The translations under genes were made by a program, and so were the position numbers. Shown here one piece after another: positions 32,791-43,104 of a stretch of DNA of 64,000 nt. The first letter of the stretch is position 1; the number at the start of each line of letters is the position of its first letter. Source of the DNA: Hysterangium stoloniferum (Eukaryota > Basidiomycota > Agaricomycetes > Hysterangiales > Hysterangiaceae); the NCBI GenBank assembly GCA_015178975.1, contig WHVD01000076.1:124001-188000 (forward strand), given 5' to 3'. The notes under the pieces are model-generated. The model was not told the origin of the DNA and made no database searches. It saw only the letters and a list, made by a program, of their open reading frames with translations.

Positions 32791-35280
32791 ACCTGTTCCA
32801 GGGAGTCCCTCGACATTGAATATATCGAACTTAACAAGTTCACGCTCGCCAGAGGTTATGTTTGCTGGTACAGGTAGCGGGCGTGGGGCTGATGATGCTA
32901 TGGCTAACACGGGTCAAGGATCTGATATGAGCATCAGCCAGGGGGATCCATCATCAGATTCTGGCTTTGCATACGAGGATGGCGGTGTGGGAGGGGGTCG
33001 GAGCTGCAAACACAGGCGATGGGGGTGGGAGCGTTTGGGGCGAGTTGGGGCAGCCAAGGGTAAAGTGAAGAGGTGTATGTGTGTTCTTCATTAGACAAAC
33101 CTCTCACAACAATGCCATGTTTGTAGTTGTAGTTAGTTGTGTAATAATTATACTATATTGAATTTATTTCTGTGTTTTGAGTATTCACGTTTGTTGGACC
33201 ACTGTGACATTGTGACTACTACATCAACTTTACATTTACTTTTTATCGTCAAAATTGAATCAAATTTAGGACGATGCCCAAGAAAGGAAACAAGAGTCTT
33301 ACCTACAGTATGCGCAAAAATGCTGACATGATTGAAAAACACTGTGAAGAAGTCAGTGCCAAATGGAAGAAGAGCAAGCAAACAGTCATGCATGCAGTGT
33401 ATGCTCCGGGTCGTATAGCAAAACAGAAGCGACGTGTAAATTTAGCTAATGCTGCTCGTGCTATCGCAGCATGGTTAAGGGGTGACAAATTAGGTGTGTA
33501 TTGATACATAGCTGTTATAACAAAATGACTAATATCAGCCTGCCTGTGTAGATCTTACTGAAGAAGAGAAGATGAAGTATGAAGAGATCCAGGCTAGTGT
33601 TAAGAACTAGAAAACTGACTAATGTCGGATAACCGACGGAGACCGAACGGAAGGACTCGGCTTCAGCTTATGTGCTGCGCCCTCGCAAATTACCGTTAGG
33701 TGTCCTTAGATTTCGGGCGGGTGATGACTTGGCTTATTATACAATCCTCACGGCAAGATGCCGATCGGATGCCGAAGTTAAGTCGAAGGTGGATTCAGAA
33801 GCGGAAAGGCGAAAGGGATTAGAGGGTTATCTAAGTCGATATTCTGATTGTCCTAATAACTACGATACATTAGAGTTTATATACGGAATACCGGCGCTTT
33901 ACCGAACGAGAGTAGAACAAAGGAAAATACAAATGGGGAAGACGGAACTACATACGGGATGACGTGTCAACGGGCATCACAAATCTGGTAGTACTTATTA
34001 AAGTCTATAGTGACGGAAAATCCGATACTGGTTGTATAGTATAGAAACGGAGAGGACTAATTTGGAACAAAGGAATTACTTAATGGGGTTAGTCGGATGT
34101 CTGACGTCTGGCCTATAGTATGAGTCACGGTGCTTGAGTCATTCGGTGAGCCGACGGGGTGCCGAGGGTACGGGTCGTAACAGCTAGCCTGAATAAGCTT
34201 GGTGGAGTGGAACAAGTGAAGCAGCTTCTCGAAGACATGAAAGTGTTTCTTAGGTCAAAGGCAGAAGAACTACAGGCATCAAAGCAGAGTGGAAGTCTGA
34301 CAAGCATGAGATCCAAAGCTCAAGATGCCCAGGCAACCTTGGAAAGCATTGGCAAAGAGGTATTTACATTGGACATTTTGAGATCACATTTATATAAAAG
34401 CATAAAACACTTTCATAGCTTAATGCATTAAATCAGCGTACTGGCATAGAAGGCTTCCTTTTTGCAGTTAAACCAGATCACGGGTTTAATTTTCCCGCAC
34501 AGTTCATTATGACTGAGAAGGCTGGCCGCTTTCTTTGCATGGGTATGAAGAAAGTACCTACAGATCTCCTTAAAGAGCTTGAGCTGTTTGTGGTTGGAGA
34601 TATAGAAAGTATGTTTATATTATATTAAATGGCTTTATATTCTAATACTCAGTGACAGGCCTTGTTCTAACCATAATGAACGTTTATGCCAGATCAAGGG
34701 AAAAATCTCGTGAGAAATTAAGACAGGACTTTGTGAGTTAAACATGGTTTTTTATTATCTCTCATTATTTCTAACATTAGATGTGACAATTGTAGTTGAA
34801 ATAACTGGCAAGGACATGCCTATGCAGTATGAACAATATTTGAAACTCATTGCTGACTATGGTGTTATGATCCGGAACTGGCCAGAAGAAGTGCCATTCA
34901 CAGCTCTCTCAAAAATAAGCTCTCTTTATCAACTTCGCATTCTACTGAACTCCTTAAGCCTTCCTGACTCTAGTAAACGGTGCAAATGGGAGCATCTACC
35001 AAAAGATGAGTGGAAAGCAAACCAGGAGGAATATATACAGGCAGTACGAAATAAGGGACCCAAAAAGCGAACACTTGTGGCAGCTGAAGATTACGATGAG
35101 TCAGCAACAAATGATGAGCCCACAAAAAAAAAGCAGAAGACGGCAAAAGCCATTAGAAGCTCTCCCAGTGGTGAAGATGGAAACAAGCCAATGGAAAGGA
35201 ACAGTCACAAGAAGGTCGTGAAGAAGCCAAGGGAGAAAAGGGGGAGGACAGCTGCAAAGAATACATACCTCACAATATGA
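32791..35280 (+). pseudogene. KDZ element companion gene (ORF2), multi-exon, split by solo LTR
   Basis: Exons: ~32791-33072, 33270-33493, 33552-33597 plus 34188-34359 (interrupted by the LTR), 34419-34608, 34653-34732, then from ~34790 to TGA at 35278. The conceptual protein starts with a Gly/Ser-rich segment and a basic patch (MPKKGNKSLTYSMRKN), followed by KYEEIQASLNKLGG, RTGIEGFLFAV, LLKELELFVVG, MPMQYEQYLKLIADYGV and WPEEVPF, and a Lys-rich C-terminus resembling a nuclear localisation signal. Multi-copy basidiomycete proteins with the MxYxxY..YGV..GWP block are familiar to me as hypothetical, repeat-associated proteins. No function is known. Its place inside the target-duplicated element and its strand parallel to the transposase suggest it moves with, and may assist, transposition. 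The last splice junction (34733-34795) did not resolve in frame. Confidence 0.72.
33598..34182 (+). mobile_element. LTR1 solo LTR in KDZ ORF2, 585 bp, TSD GCTAG
   Basis: Starts TGTTAAGAACTAG and ends GGGTCGTAACA. GCTAG is at 33593-33597 and 34183-34187. The shared hairpin is at 33659-33681. Its many CG dinucleotides contrast with the surrounding element. Removing it restores the exon frame (IQA to SLN). Confidence 0.96.
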
Positions 35281-35841
35281 TACCTACAAAAAAAAACACG
35301 TTTTGCATTTTAATGACCTAGTTAAATTCAAATAATATAATAAGTGCTTAAACAACACGTTATTTCATTTATTTTGTTTAGTTGTCAAGTATATATTATG
35401 TCTAAAATGATAGCTAATATATAGCAAGAGGAAATGCGCTGATCGCGCCATTCTGGAGAGGCCAGGAAGGCGAGGCGCGAGCTCGTCGTCACTGACAACG
35501 AGCGCAGCAGTATGGTGTGCAGGAACATTGCTGAAGGGCAGCACCGTGACGATGGGAGGTGACGTTGCCAGTAAGCGGATGAAGGTGACGGCAAGTGAAG
35601 GATTGAGGAGAGGACTCCCACGGTCTTGAGACTACAAAGCATCCTAATAAAAGTAAGGAACGTTTTGTTATCTTAGTTGTATTGATTTTTATTAACTTTT
35701 ATTGATTTTTTTTCTCAACCTCCCCCAGATCCACAGTATTATCCGTGGAAGAGGCCCAACACAATAAGGGGGTAAATTAGCCCGGGGGTACACATATGTA
35801 CACCAGGGCTAATATGCTTATAAATCCAGGTGTAATAGGTG
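35259..35841 (-). repeat. KDZ right terminal inverted repeat
   Basis: Reverse complement of 26118-26701. Reads from GAATACATACCT to CCAGGTGTAATAGGTG. The ORF2 stop codon (35278-35280) lies just inside the repeat. Confidence 0.95.
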
Positions 35842-35849
35842 AGAGAAAC

Positions 35850-36582
35850 CTATATAATAGGCGCCGGCCTTCGCTCTGGTCACCAGTTTGTTGAGAAATC
35901 CACACATTGGAAGGCATTGATATAGTAATGCAAGGTTTTCTGTACTTGAGCACTCAAATCACTTTCATACATGCATTGGAAAATATGTTAGAATTAAGCT
36001 CGCGAGAACAGAGAGCAATAAGGTTCCGTTTGTCTATTTGGCCGTAAGGCAAATGAATGGCTAGATACATGGACTCTAGGCTACTTATATGCTGCTAAAC
36101 AAAAGGAATACTAAAATAGAGAACAAAAGGGGAGAACAAAAGGGGAGAACAAAAGGGGAGAGACAAAAGGCTTGACAATGGTGCGCGCAAACCTTTGATT
36201 ACATAAGCGGAATGAACGCGTAATCAGCTTGATAAATTCCAACAAAATATTGAGAAGTGCATGAGCTGTTTGGAACGCATCTCCCAGTGGTATTATTTGT
36301 CCCCATTCTAAATACTTATAAAAATAATTATAAATCAATCTTTATTAACAAAGATGCCAGACCTTATGGATGAAACCAACAATGAAAAGTCAGCTAAGAC
36401 AGAAAAAACCTCAAGTGGGCTTCAGGGCTGGACTTGCAAACTTTTACATCCCACAAGCAATTCTAGGTCTCAACAGGCTCAAAAAAAATAATCTCCTATT
36501 AAGCACAAAGCAAATCCAAGAGGGGATTCGAGACTTTCCAATCCAGGAGAGTTTACCATAGAGCTCCGGATAGGATTCAAAC
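35850..36582. other. Flank right of the KDZ element, no gene
   Basis: Non-coding. Contains about four copies of a 15-bp repeat (AACAAAAGGGGAGAG) at 36120-36170. A stretch resembling a Pol III B box in reverse (GGATTCAAACCT, 36570-36582) has no matching A box. Confidence 0.4.
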
Positions 36583-36978
36583 CTAGGTCAAGATAGCGGG
36601 GAATATATTCAATTCGTTGAAGTCCTAGTACGAATTGCGATACTGAAGGTAGTAATGTCTCAAATGTCTCATACTGAGGCAATATAGCGTGAGTGCTCTA
36701 GGGTATGGTACTGATACTAGGATTAAGTCCAATTCACCCCCAAAAAATAGAGGTCTCGATCCATAAGGGCGAATGTTATCTTCAAGTGTGCCGTATGCAC
36801 GTTAGAGATGTGTCCAAGTGCTACACTGAAAGCTCCTCTTCTTAGACCTAATCTACCATAGCGCTAGTATACTTTGTAGGTGGACTTGACGAATGCTTCT
36901 AATATACCCGTACCTGCTGCCACGTTCAAGTATATCTTGCCTTGTGCTGGAAAAGGCAAGTGATCCTTAGAAAGTGGT
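36583..36978. repeat. Duplicate of 20115-20510
   Basis: Near-identical over most of its length (for example TCCAAGTGCTACACTG, GTGGACTTGACGAATGC), with one internal deletion relative to the first copy. Confidence 0.85.
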
Positions 36979-37354
36979 CTTCGACGTCTGAACTCACTTT
37001 GAAAAAAAAAAGGTTACTGACACCTGGTATCTGCTTAAGAACGCCCGACTCGGAGCGAATTTCCCAGTATTCACGTTATCGTTCCCTTTACAGCAAATAA
37101 GGTTTACAATGATCATATATTACCAGTCATCTCGCAGCATTCTGGTCTGAAAAAGAGACTTAACGTTGTGGCCGCGACTGTCGCAATGTACTCCCGTCCC
37201 AAATCCCATCTCCGCTTAAATGAATCTTCACCCCGACCCAACTTGACCCGAACCACCACCCATCCTCATCAACGTTCCTTGTCTCTTCACCTTCACCGTC
37301 GTTTTCACTTACAATACAGCTAAAGCACGGGGTACATGCACTCTCAGCAACACG
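36979..37354 (+). promoter_or_regulatory. Probable 5' region of the truncated gene at 37355
   Basis: Host-like composition, rich in CG. Pyrimidine-rich just before the ATG (CTTGTCTCTTCACC near 37277), as in many fungal promoters. No clear TATA box. Confidence 0.35.
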
Positions 37355-37601
37355 ATGAATCGCCCACTTCACCCACAAGCACAAGCACACGCACAACAAG
37401 CACACGCACAAACCCAACCGCAGCCGCACCCCAGCTCAAGTACTAGCTGCCTGCCACCTCCCATCCCGCTGCAAATCCACACACAGTTTGACGACCATGC
37501 GGCGGCCGCGGCGTTATTGCAGATAAGATGTTCTGGATCGCCTGTTTCGGGGGTGGTAGGACTGCCAGGGCTCAGTTTGGCGGTGGCGGCAGGGAGGCAG
37601 G
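37355..37601 (+). pseudogene. 5' exon of a host-like gene, cut by a KDZ derivative
   Basis: The ATG at 37355 opens a frame of about 82 codons rich in Gln, His, Pro and Ala (HAQQAHAQTQPQPHP), then a GLPGLSLAVAAGRQA segment. Such Q/P-rich N-termini are common in fungal regulators, but nothing identifies this one. The coding frame runs without a stop into the inverted repeat that begins at 37602, which would add 46 foreign residues to a TAA at 37739. The rest of the gene is not next to the other side of the element in this window. Confidence 0.5.
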
Positions 37602-39479
37602 CACCTATTACACCTGGATTTATAAGCATATTAGCCCTGGTGTACATATGTGTACCCCCGGGCTCATTTGCCCCCTTATTGTGCTGGGCCTCTTCTATGG
37701 ATAATACTGTGGATCTGGGGAAAAAAATCAATAAAAGTTAATAAAAATCAATATAACTAAGATAACAAAATGTTCCTTACTTTTACTACAACACTTTGTA
37801 GTCTCAAGACTGTGGGAGTCCTCTCCTCAATCCTTCACTTGCTGTCACCTTCATCCACTTACTGGCAACATCACCTCCTGTCATCATGGCGCTGCCCTTT
37901 GGCAACGTTCCTGTGTGCCATACTGCTGTGCTCGTTGTCAGTGAGCTCACACCTTGCCTTCCTGGCCTCTCCAGAATGGCGTGCTCAGCGCATTTCGTGT
38001 TTCTATATTAGCTATCAGTTTAGACATAATATATATTTGACAACTAAACCAAATAAACCAAATAATGTTGTTCTTTAAGTACTTCTAATAAAAACTATAA
38101 ATTCATGCTGAGCAGGAATTATCACGTTCCTCCGCTTACTGGCAACATCACCTCCCATCATCATGGTGCTGCCCTTCGCGAATGTTCCTACGTGCCATAC
38201 TACTGCGCTCATTGTCACTGATGACGAGCTCACACCTCACCTTCCTGGCCTCTCCAGAATGGCGTACTCAACACATTTTGTGTTTCTATATATTAGCTAT
38301 CAGCTTAGACATAATATATACTTGACAACTAAATGAAACAATGTTGTTCTTTAAGCACTTCTAATAAAGATTATAAATTCATGGTGAGCAGTTATTATAT
38401 TATTTGCATTAAACTAGGTCTATTAAAATTATTCCATATGCAAAATGTGTTTTTTGTGGATATCATATTGCGAGGTATTGTCATGGTTCACTGAACCTTT
38501 CATTTACCCCTGAGTATTATTCCTTTCTTTATAGGAAAAGTCACATAAATATTAACTTAACTTTATATACCAGTAATTACACCTGATATTTTTCACAGGA
38601 AGAAATGTTCATCCTATTCTTCTCTTGTCGACCTATAATTTCAATGACTTTATTAGTGTACCTCTGCTCTTGATTGAATGTAACAAGTTATTCATTGAGT
38701 CTAATATGACCTGACACTTTAGCAACATACAATATTCAAGGCAAGAGTCCGGTGTAGACAATCATCACTATACTTACATATTTGACATGAGTCATCCAAC
38801 AGTCTTACAGTCCTACTCTACTCACAGGGCACATTGATAGATACCAAATATATGCTCATTTCTGGATTTGGCATCTTTTATGTATCACTGTGAGTGACTA
38901 CTCACTTGTTAGTGAAGTACTTTATTGCATACCTTTTAGATTGGAATGTTTGGCTTATCATGTCATGGACTTACGTATGTACCATACTGTGCTCAGTGGG
39001 CATAGCCACTGTGAGAGCTCTTTGAATACATACCTCACAATATGATATCCACAAAAAACACATTTTGCATATGGAATAATTTTAATAGACCTAGTTTAAT
39101 TCAAATAATATAATAACTGCTCAGCATGCATTTATAATCTTTATTAGAAGTGCTTAAAGAACAACATTGTTTCATTTAGTTGTCAAGTATATATTATGTC
39201 TAAAATGATAGCTAACATATAGAAACATGAAATGCATTGAGTGCGCCATTCTGGAGTGGCCAGGAAGGTGAGGCATGAGCTCATTGTCAGTGACAACGAG
39301 CGCAGTAGTATGGCATGTAGGAACATTCACAAAGGGCAGCACCGTGACGACGGGAGGTGATGTTGCCAGTAAGCGGAGGAACGTGATAATTCCTGCTCAG
39401 CATGAATTTATAGTTTTTATTAGAAGTACTTAAAGAACAACATTATTTGGTTTATTTGGTTTAGTTGTCAAATATAAAC
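37602..39479. mobile_element. Non-autonomous KDZ derivative, right end missing
   Basis: The left end CACCTATTACACCTGG at 37602 and ~480 bp after it match the inverted repeat of the KDZ element at 26118, with many CG to TG changes. 38110-38480 repeats the inner half of the repeat, and 39030-39479 is its inverted mate. The internal ~550 bp (38480-39030) has no ORF. The outermost ~370 bp of the right repeat is missing: it joins satellite DNA at 39480. It looks like a deletion derivative that kept only repeat sequence. Confidence 0.85.
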
Positions 39480-39764
39480 AGTCACAAAAGGAGACAAAGG
39501 TTACAAAGGAAACAATGGTTACAAAGGAGACAATGGTTACAAAAGGAAACAATGGTTACAAATGGAAAGAGTCGTTAAATTGACTCTCAACTGCAAGTAA
39601 TTACTGTGGTCACTCAATTTATATATTTTGATTTAACATATTTTATTTTGATTTATTGAATTTTATTTTATTTTTTTGTTTTTCATTTCGATTTATTTTA
39701 TTTTTAAACATTTTATATTCATTTATTATATTTTATTTGAATTATTCTGATTTTATTCAGGCCG
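39480..39764 (+). repeat. End of satellite element, copy 1: ~18-bp ACAAAGGTT units and AT-rich tract
   Basis: 39480-39570 has units like ACAAAGGAAACAATGGTT. 39575-39764 is an AT-rich tract of TTTTATTTTGATTTATT type. The same pair occurs at 42810-43104, and the AT tract in reverse at 63840-64000. Confidence 0.8.
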
Positions 39765-41075
39765 ATCAGAGGGGGACAGAGGAAGAAGGAAACAGTACAC
39801 ACAGCAGCTGGACAAAGAGAGAAGGAAACAGTACACACACTCACTGAAGAAAGGGTGCCCACACCACCTGGAGGAAAGAGAGGGCTGGTCAGAGGAGGAT
39901 GGTGGAAGAAGGAAATGGTAGACATACTGTAGGAAAGAGAGAGTAGGCCAATCAGAAGAACACACACTGGAGGAAAGAGAATGGAGGCCAATCAGGGCAA
40001 GAAGAAGAGAGAAGGAAAGGGTACACAAACCACCTGGAGGGAAGAGAGAGGGCCGATCATAGCAGGATGGAGAGAGAAGGAAATAGTACATGCACTTGCT
40101 GGAGGAAAGAGAGAGGAGGCGAATTAGAGCAGGACGTAGGGTGGAGGAAAGGGGACACACACCTCCTGGAGAAAAGAGAAGGAAACGGTACACGCAGTGG
40201 TTGGAGGAAAGAGAGAGGAGGCCGATCAGAGGACGAAGAGAGAAGGAAACGGTACACACACCTCCGGGAGGAAAGAGAGAGGATGAAGGGAGAAGGAAAC
40301 GGTACATGCACCGGCTGGAGGAAAGAGAGAGGAGGCCAATTAGAGGAGGACGAAGAGAGAAGGAAATGGTACACGCACCTCCTGGAGGAAAGAGGGAGAC
40401 CGATCAGAGGAGGACAAAGGGAGAAAGAAACCGTACACCCACTGGCTGGAGGAAAGAGAGGAGGCAAATCAGAGGAGGACAAAGGGAGAAAGAAACAGTA
40501 CACACAATGGCTGGAGGAAAGAGAGGAGGCCAATTAGAGGGTGACAAAGAGAGAAGGAAACGGTACACACACCTCCTGGAGGAAAGAGAGAGGAGGATGA
40601 AGGGAGGAGGAAACAGTACATGCACCGGCTGGAGGAAAGAAAGAGGAGGACAGAGGGAGAAGGAGCAGTACACGCACCGGCTGGAGGGAAGGGAGATGAG
40701 GACAAAGGGAGAAGGAGCAGTACAGGCACTGGCTGGAGGAAAGAGAGGGGGCCGATCAGAAGAGGACAGAGAGAGAGAGGGAAATGGAATGCGCACCGGC
40801 TGGAGAAAGAGAGAGGGCCCCGATGAGAGGACGGAGAGAGAAGGAAACGGTACACGCACCTGGAGGAAAGAGAGGAGGATGATCAGAGGACAAAGAAAGA
40901 GGAAATGGTACACGCACCGGCTGGACGAAAGAGAGAAGAGGTCAATCAGAGGAGGATGGAGAGAGAAGGAAACGGTACACACACTCACTGGAGGAAAGAG
41001 AGAGGAGGGGGATTAGCGCAGGATGGAGGGAGAAGGAAAGAGTACACACATCACCTGGAGGAAAGAGAGAGGGTG
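39765..41075 (-). repeat. GA-rich minisatellite, ~62-bp unit, ~21 copies (satellite element copy 1)
   Basis: Reverse complement of the KDZ minisatellite unit: GGAAACGGTACACGCACC, GGCTGGAGGAAAGAGAGAGG and GGCCGATCAGAGGAGGAC. Long open frames on both strands come from the repeat and are not genes. Confidence 0.92.
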
Positions 41076-41079
41076 TGCC

Positions 41080-41305
41080 GTGAATGGGAGCGGGTGCGCA
41101 GTGGATGGGAGCGGTGGATAGGTACGCAGTGCAGGTGCGCGGTGGATGGGTGCACGGTGGATGGGTGCACGGTGGATGGGTGCGCGGTGGATGGGTGCGG
41201 TGGATGGGTGCGGTGGATGGGAGCAGGTGCGTGGTGCGCGGTGGATGGGGTGCGTGGTGGATGGGGTGCGCGGTGGATGGGAGTGGGTGGATGGGTGCGC
41301 AGTTG
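41080..41305. repeat. GTGGATGG minisatellite, ~15-bp unit (copy 1)
   Basis: Units such as GTGCGCGGTGGATGG repeated with small length changes. Matches 45004-45240. Confidence 0.92.
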
Positions 41306-41440
41306 AAAATGCCGCGCATGTATAAAATAATTCCGTCACGAAAAAGTTCCCGGGCGTCACAAAATGTCACACAATGCTCCCGCGGCACCACAAATACTCC
41401 CACAAACGCCAAAAAGCCTCTGCATTTGCTCCTGTGCTGA
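41306..41440. repeat. AAATACTCCCGCG-type degenerate repeat (copy 1)
   Basis: Units of ~20-25 bp with AAA(T/A)(A/G)CTCCC. Matches 45243-45440 and, reversed, 63300-63600 (GCGGGAGTATTTG). Confidence 0.8.
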
Positions 41441-41725
41441 GGTAATAAGGACCTTTGGGCGTCAAGCTTAGTCAGGTTTGGGCGCTCCGCGCCCTCACGA
41501 AGACGGCCTGTGGCACCTAAGAACGCCCACGGACCCACCATGCTCCTTTCACTTATTTGACAAGCCTGGGAACCCTTGCTACGCTGCGGGGCGGTCACTT
41601 TGTGACCTGCCCCACAACTTCACTGTGGGCTCCGGCTTGTTGGGGGGCGAAGCCCCCCAAACCCCCCCACATCGACAACTCTTAAGTATTTCTGAGACTC
41701 ATTGTCAAAGACCAAGGAAATTGCT
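41441..41725 (-). repeat. Conserved terminal module with GC-rich hairpin (copy 1)
   Basis: Reverse complement of 63010-63300. Contains a perfect hairpin TTGGGGGGC/GCCCCCCAA around GAA or TTT (41637-41656), then a GTGGGGC/GCCCCGC-type region, and the words AGCAAGGGTTCCCAGGCTTG (reverse) and AAATACTTAAGAGT (reverse). High similarity between copies despite diverged surroundings. Confidence 0.75.
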
Positions 41726-42950
41726 TTCAAATGGAAAGTCTCGTAGAACGTAAAGTCTCGTAGAACGTAAAGTCTCGTAGAACGTAGAAATGCCTCCGTG
41801 CTGACACATCACTTGGTGCTTATGTCATGGTGCCATGGTTTGGGGGGCTTCGCCCGAAAAGTGTTCGTAGAACAGAAAGTGTTCTTAGAATGGAAACTGT
41901 TCTTAGAACGGAAAGTGTTAGTAGAACGGAAAGTGTTAGTAGAACGGAAAGTGTTCGTAGAACGGAAAGTGTTCATAGAACGGAAAGTGTTCATAGAACG
42001 CAAAGGGTTCGCAGAATGGAAAGTGTTCCCAGAATGGACAGTGTTCCCAGAACGGAAAGTGTTCCCAGAACGGACAGTGTTCCCAGAATGGAAAGTGTTC
42101 CCAGAACAGAAAGTGTTCGCAGAATGGAAAGTGTTCAAAGAAAGGAGTCAACGGTTACAAAGGAGTCAACGGTTACAACAGTTACAAAGGAGTCAAAGGT
42201 TAAAAAGGACTCAACAATCACAAAGGAATCAATGGTCACAAAGGAATCAACAGTCACAAAGGACTCAATGGTCACAAAGGACTCAACAGTCACAAAGGAC
42301 TCAATGCTCACAAAGGAATCAACGGTTACAAAGGAATCAACAGTTGCAAAGGAATCAACGGTTACAAAGAAATCAATGGTTATAAAAGGGAACAACCGTT
42401 ACAAAGGGAACAACCGTTATAAAAGGGAACACCTGTTACAAAGGGAACAACCGTTATAAAAGGGAACAACCGTTATAAAAGGGAACAACCGTTACAAAGG
42501 GAACAACTGTTACAAAAGGGAACAACCATTACATAACTTTTAAGTATATCTGGGGCTTTGCTGTTTTAGAACTAAAGGCATTTAAAGAATGGAAAGTGTT
42601 CTAAAGATGGAAATTGTTCTAAGAACGGAAAGTGTTCTAAGAATGGAAAGTGTTCTAAGAACGGAAATTGTTCTAAGAACGGAAAGTGTTCTAAGAATGG
42701 AAAGTGTTCTAAGAACGGAAAGTGTTCTAAGAACGGAAAGTGTTCTAAGAACGGAAAGTGTTCTAATAACAGACAGTATTCTATGAATGGAAAACTTTAC
42801 AAAAGTCAGTCACAAATGGAAGCCACAGCCACAAAAGGAAACAACAGTTACAAAAGGAGACAAAGGTTACAAAAGGAAACAACAGTTACAAAAGGAAACA
42901 ACAGTTACAAAAGGAGACAATGGTTAAAAAAGGAAAGAGTGGTTAAATTG
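41726..42950. repeat. 18-bp satellite arrays (satellite element copy 2)
   Basis: Three related arrays: GTAGAACGGAAAGTGTTC (41735-42140), AAAGGAATCAACGGTTAC (42140-42545) and TTCTAAGAACGGAAAGTG (42580-42785), followed by ACAAAAGGAAACAACAGT units to 42945. The 18-bp period keeps frames open and produces false repetitive proteins. Confidence 0.92.
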
Positions 42951-43104
42951 ACTCTCAACTGCAAGTAATTACTGTGGTCACTCAATTTATTTATTTTGAT
43001 TTAATGTATTTTATTTTGATTTATTGAATTTTATTTTATTTTATTTTTAAGCATTTTATGTTCATTTATTATATTTAATTTGAATTATTCTCATTTTATT
43101 GAGG
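42951..43104. repeat. AT-rich tract (copy 2)
   Basis: TTTTATTTTGATTTATTGAA-type low-complexity DNA, homologous to 39575-39764. Confidence 0.85.

Larger units (their letters stand above)
26118..35841 (+). mobile_element. KDZ-superfamily DNA transposon, 9.7 kb, 8-bp TSD AGAGAAAC
   Basis: Begins CACCTATTACACCTGG and ends CCAGGTGTAATAGGTG. AGAGAAAC is present exactly on both sides (26110-26117 and 35842-35849). Terminal inverted repeats of ~584 bp span 26118-26701 and 35259-35841. Eight-base duplications and a CxC-type DDE transposase are the marks of the Kyakuja-Dileera-Zisupton group. The element carries two genes in the same direction, separated by a 1.6-kb CT-rich minisatellite, and a later solo LTR. 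The perfect target duplication shows the whole unit moved as one piece. Confidence 0.95.

Noticed and set aside
36560..36600. tRNA gene suggested by a B-box-like string
   Set aside because: No A box or cloverleaf in either direction.
40090..41016. 308-residue Arg/Glu/Gly-rich ORF, and similar long ORFs on both strands at 39753-41016 and 43271-44909
   Set aside because: They run through the 62-bp minisatellite in several frames on both strands. Repetition without stops explains them; no start context, introns or domains.
41798..42459. Repetitive ORFs of about 200 residues
   Set aside because: The 18-bp period is divisible by three, so frames stay open by default.
41735..42790. CRISPR-like regular repeats
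   Set aside because: Units are directly adjacent with no unique spacers, no cas genes, and the DNA is eukaryotic.
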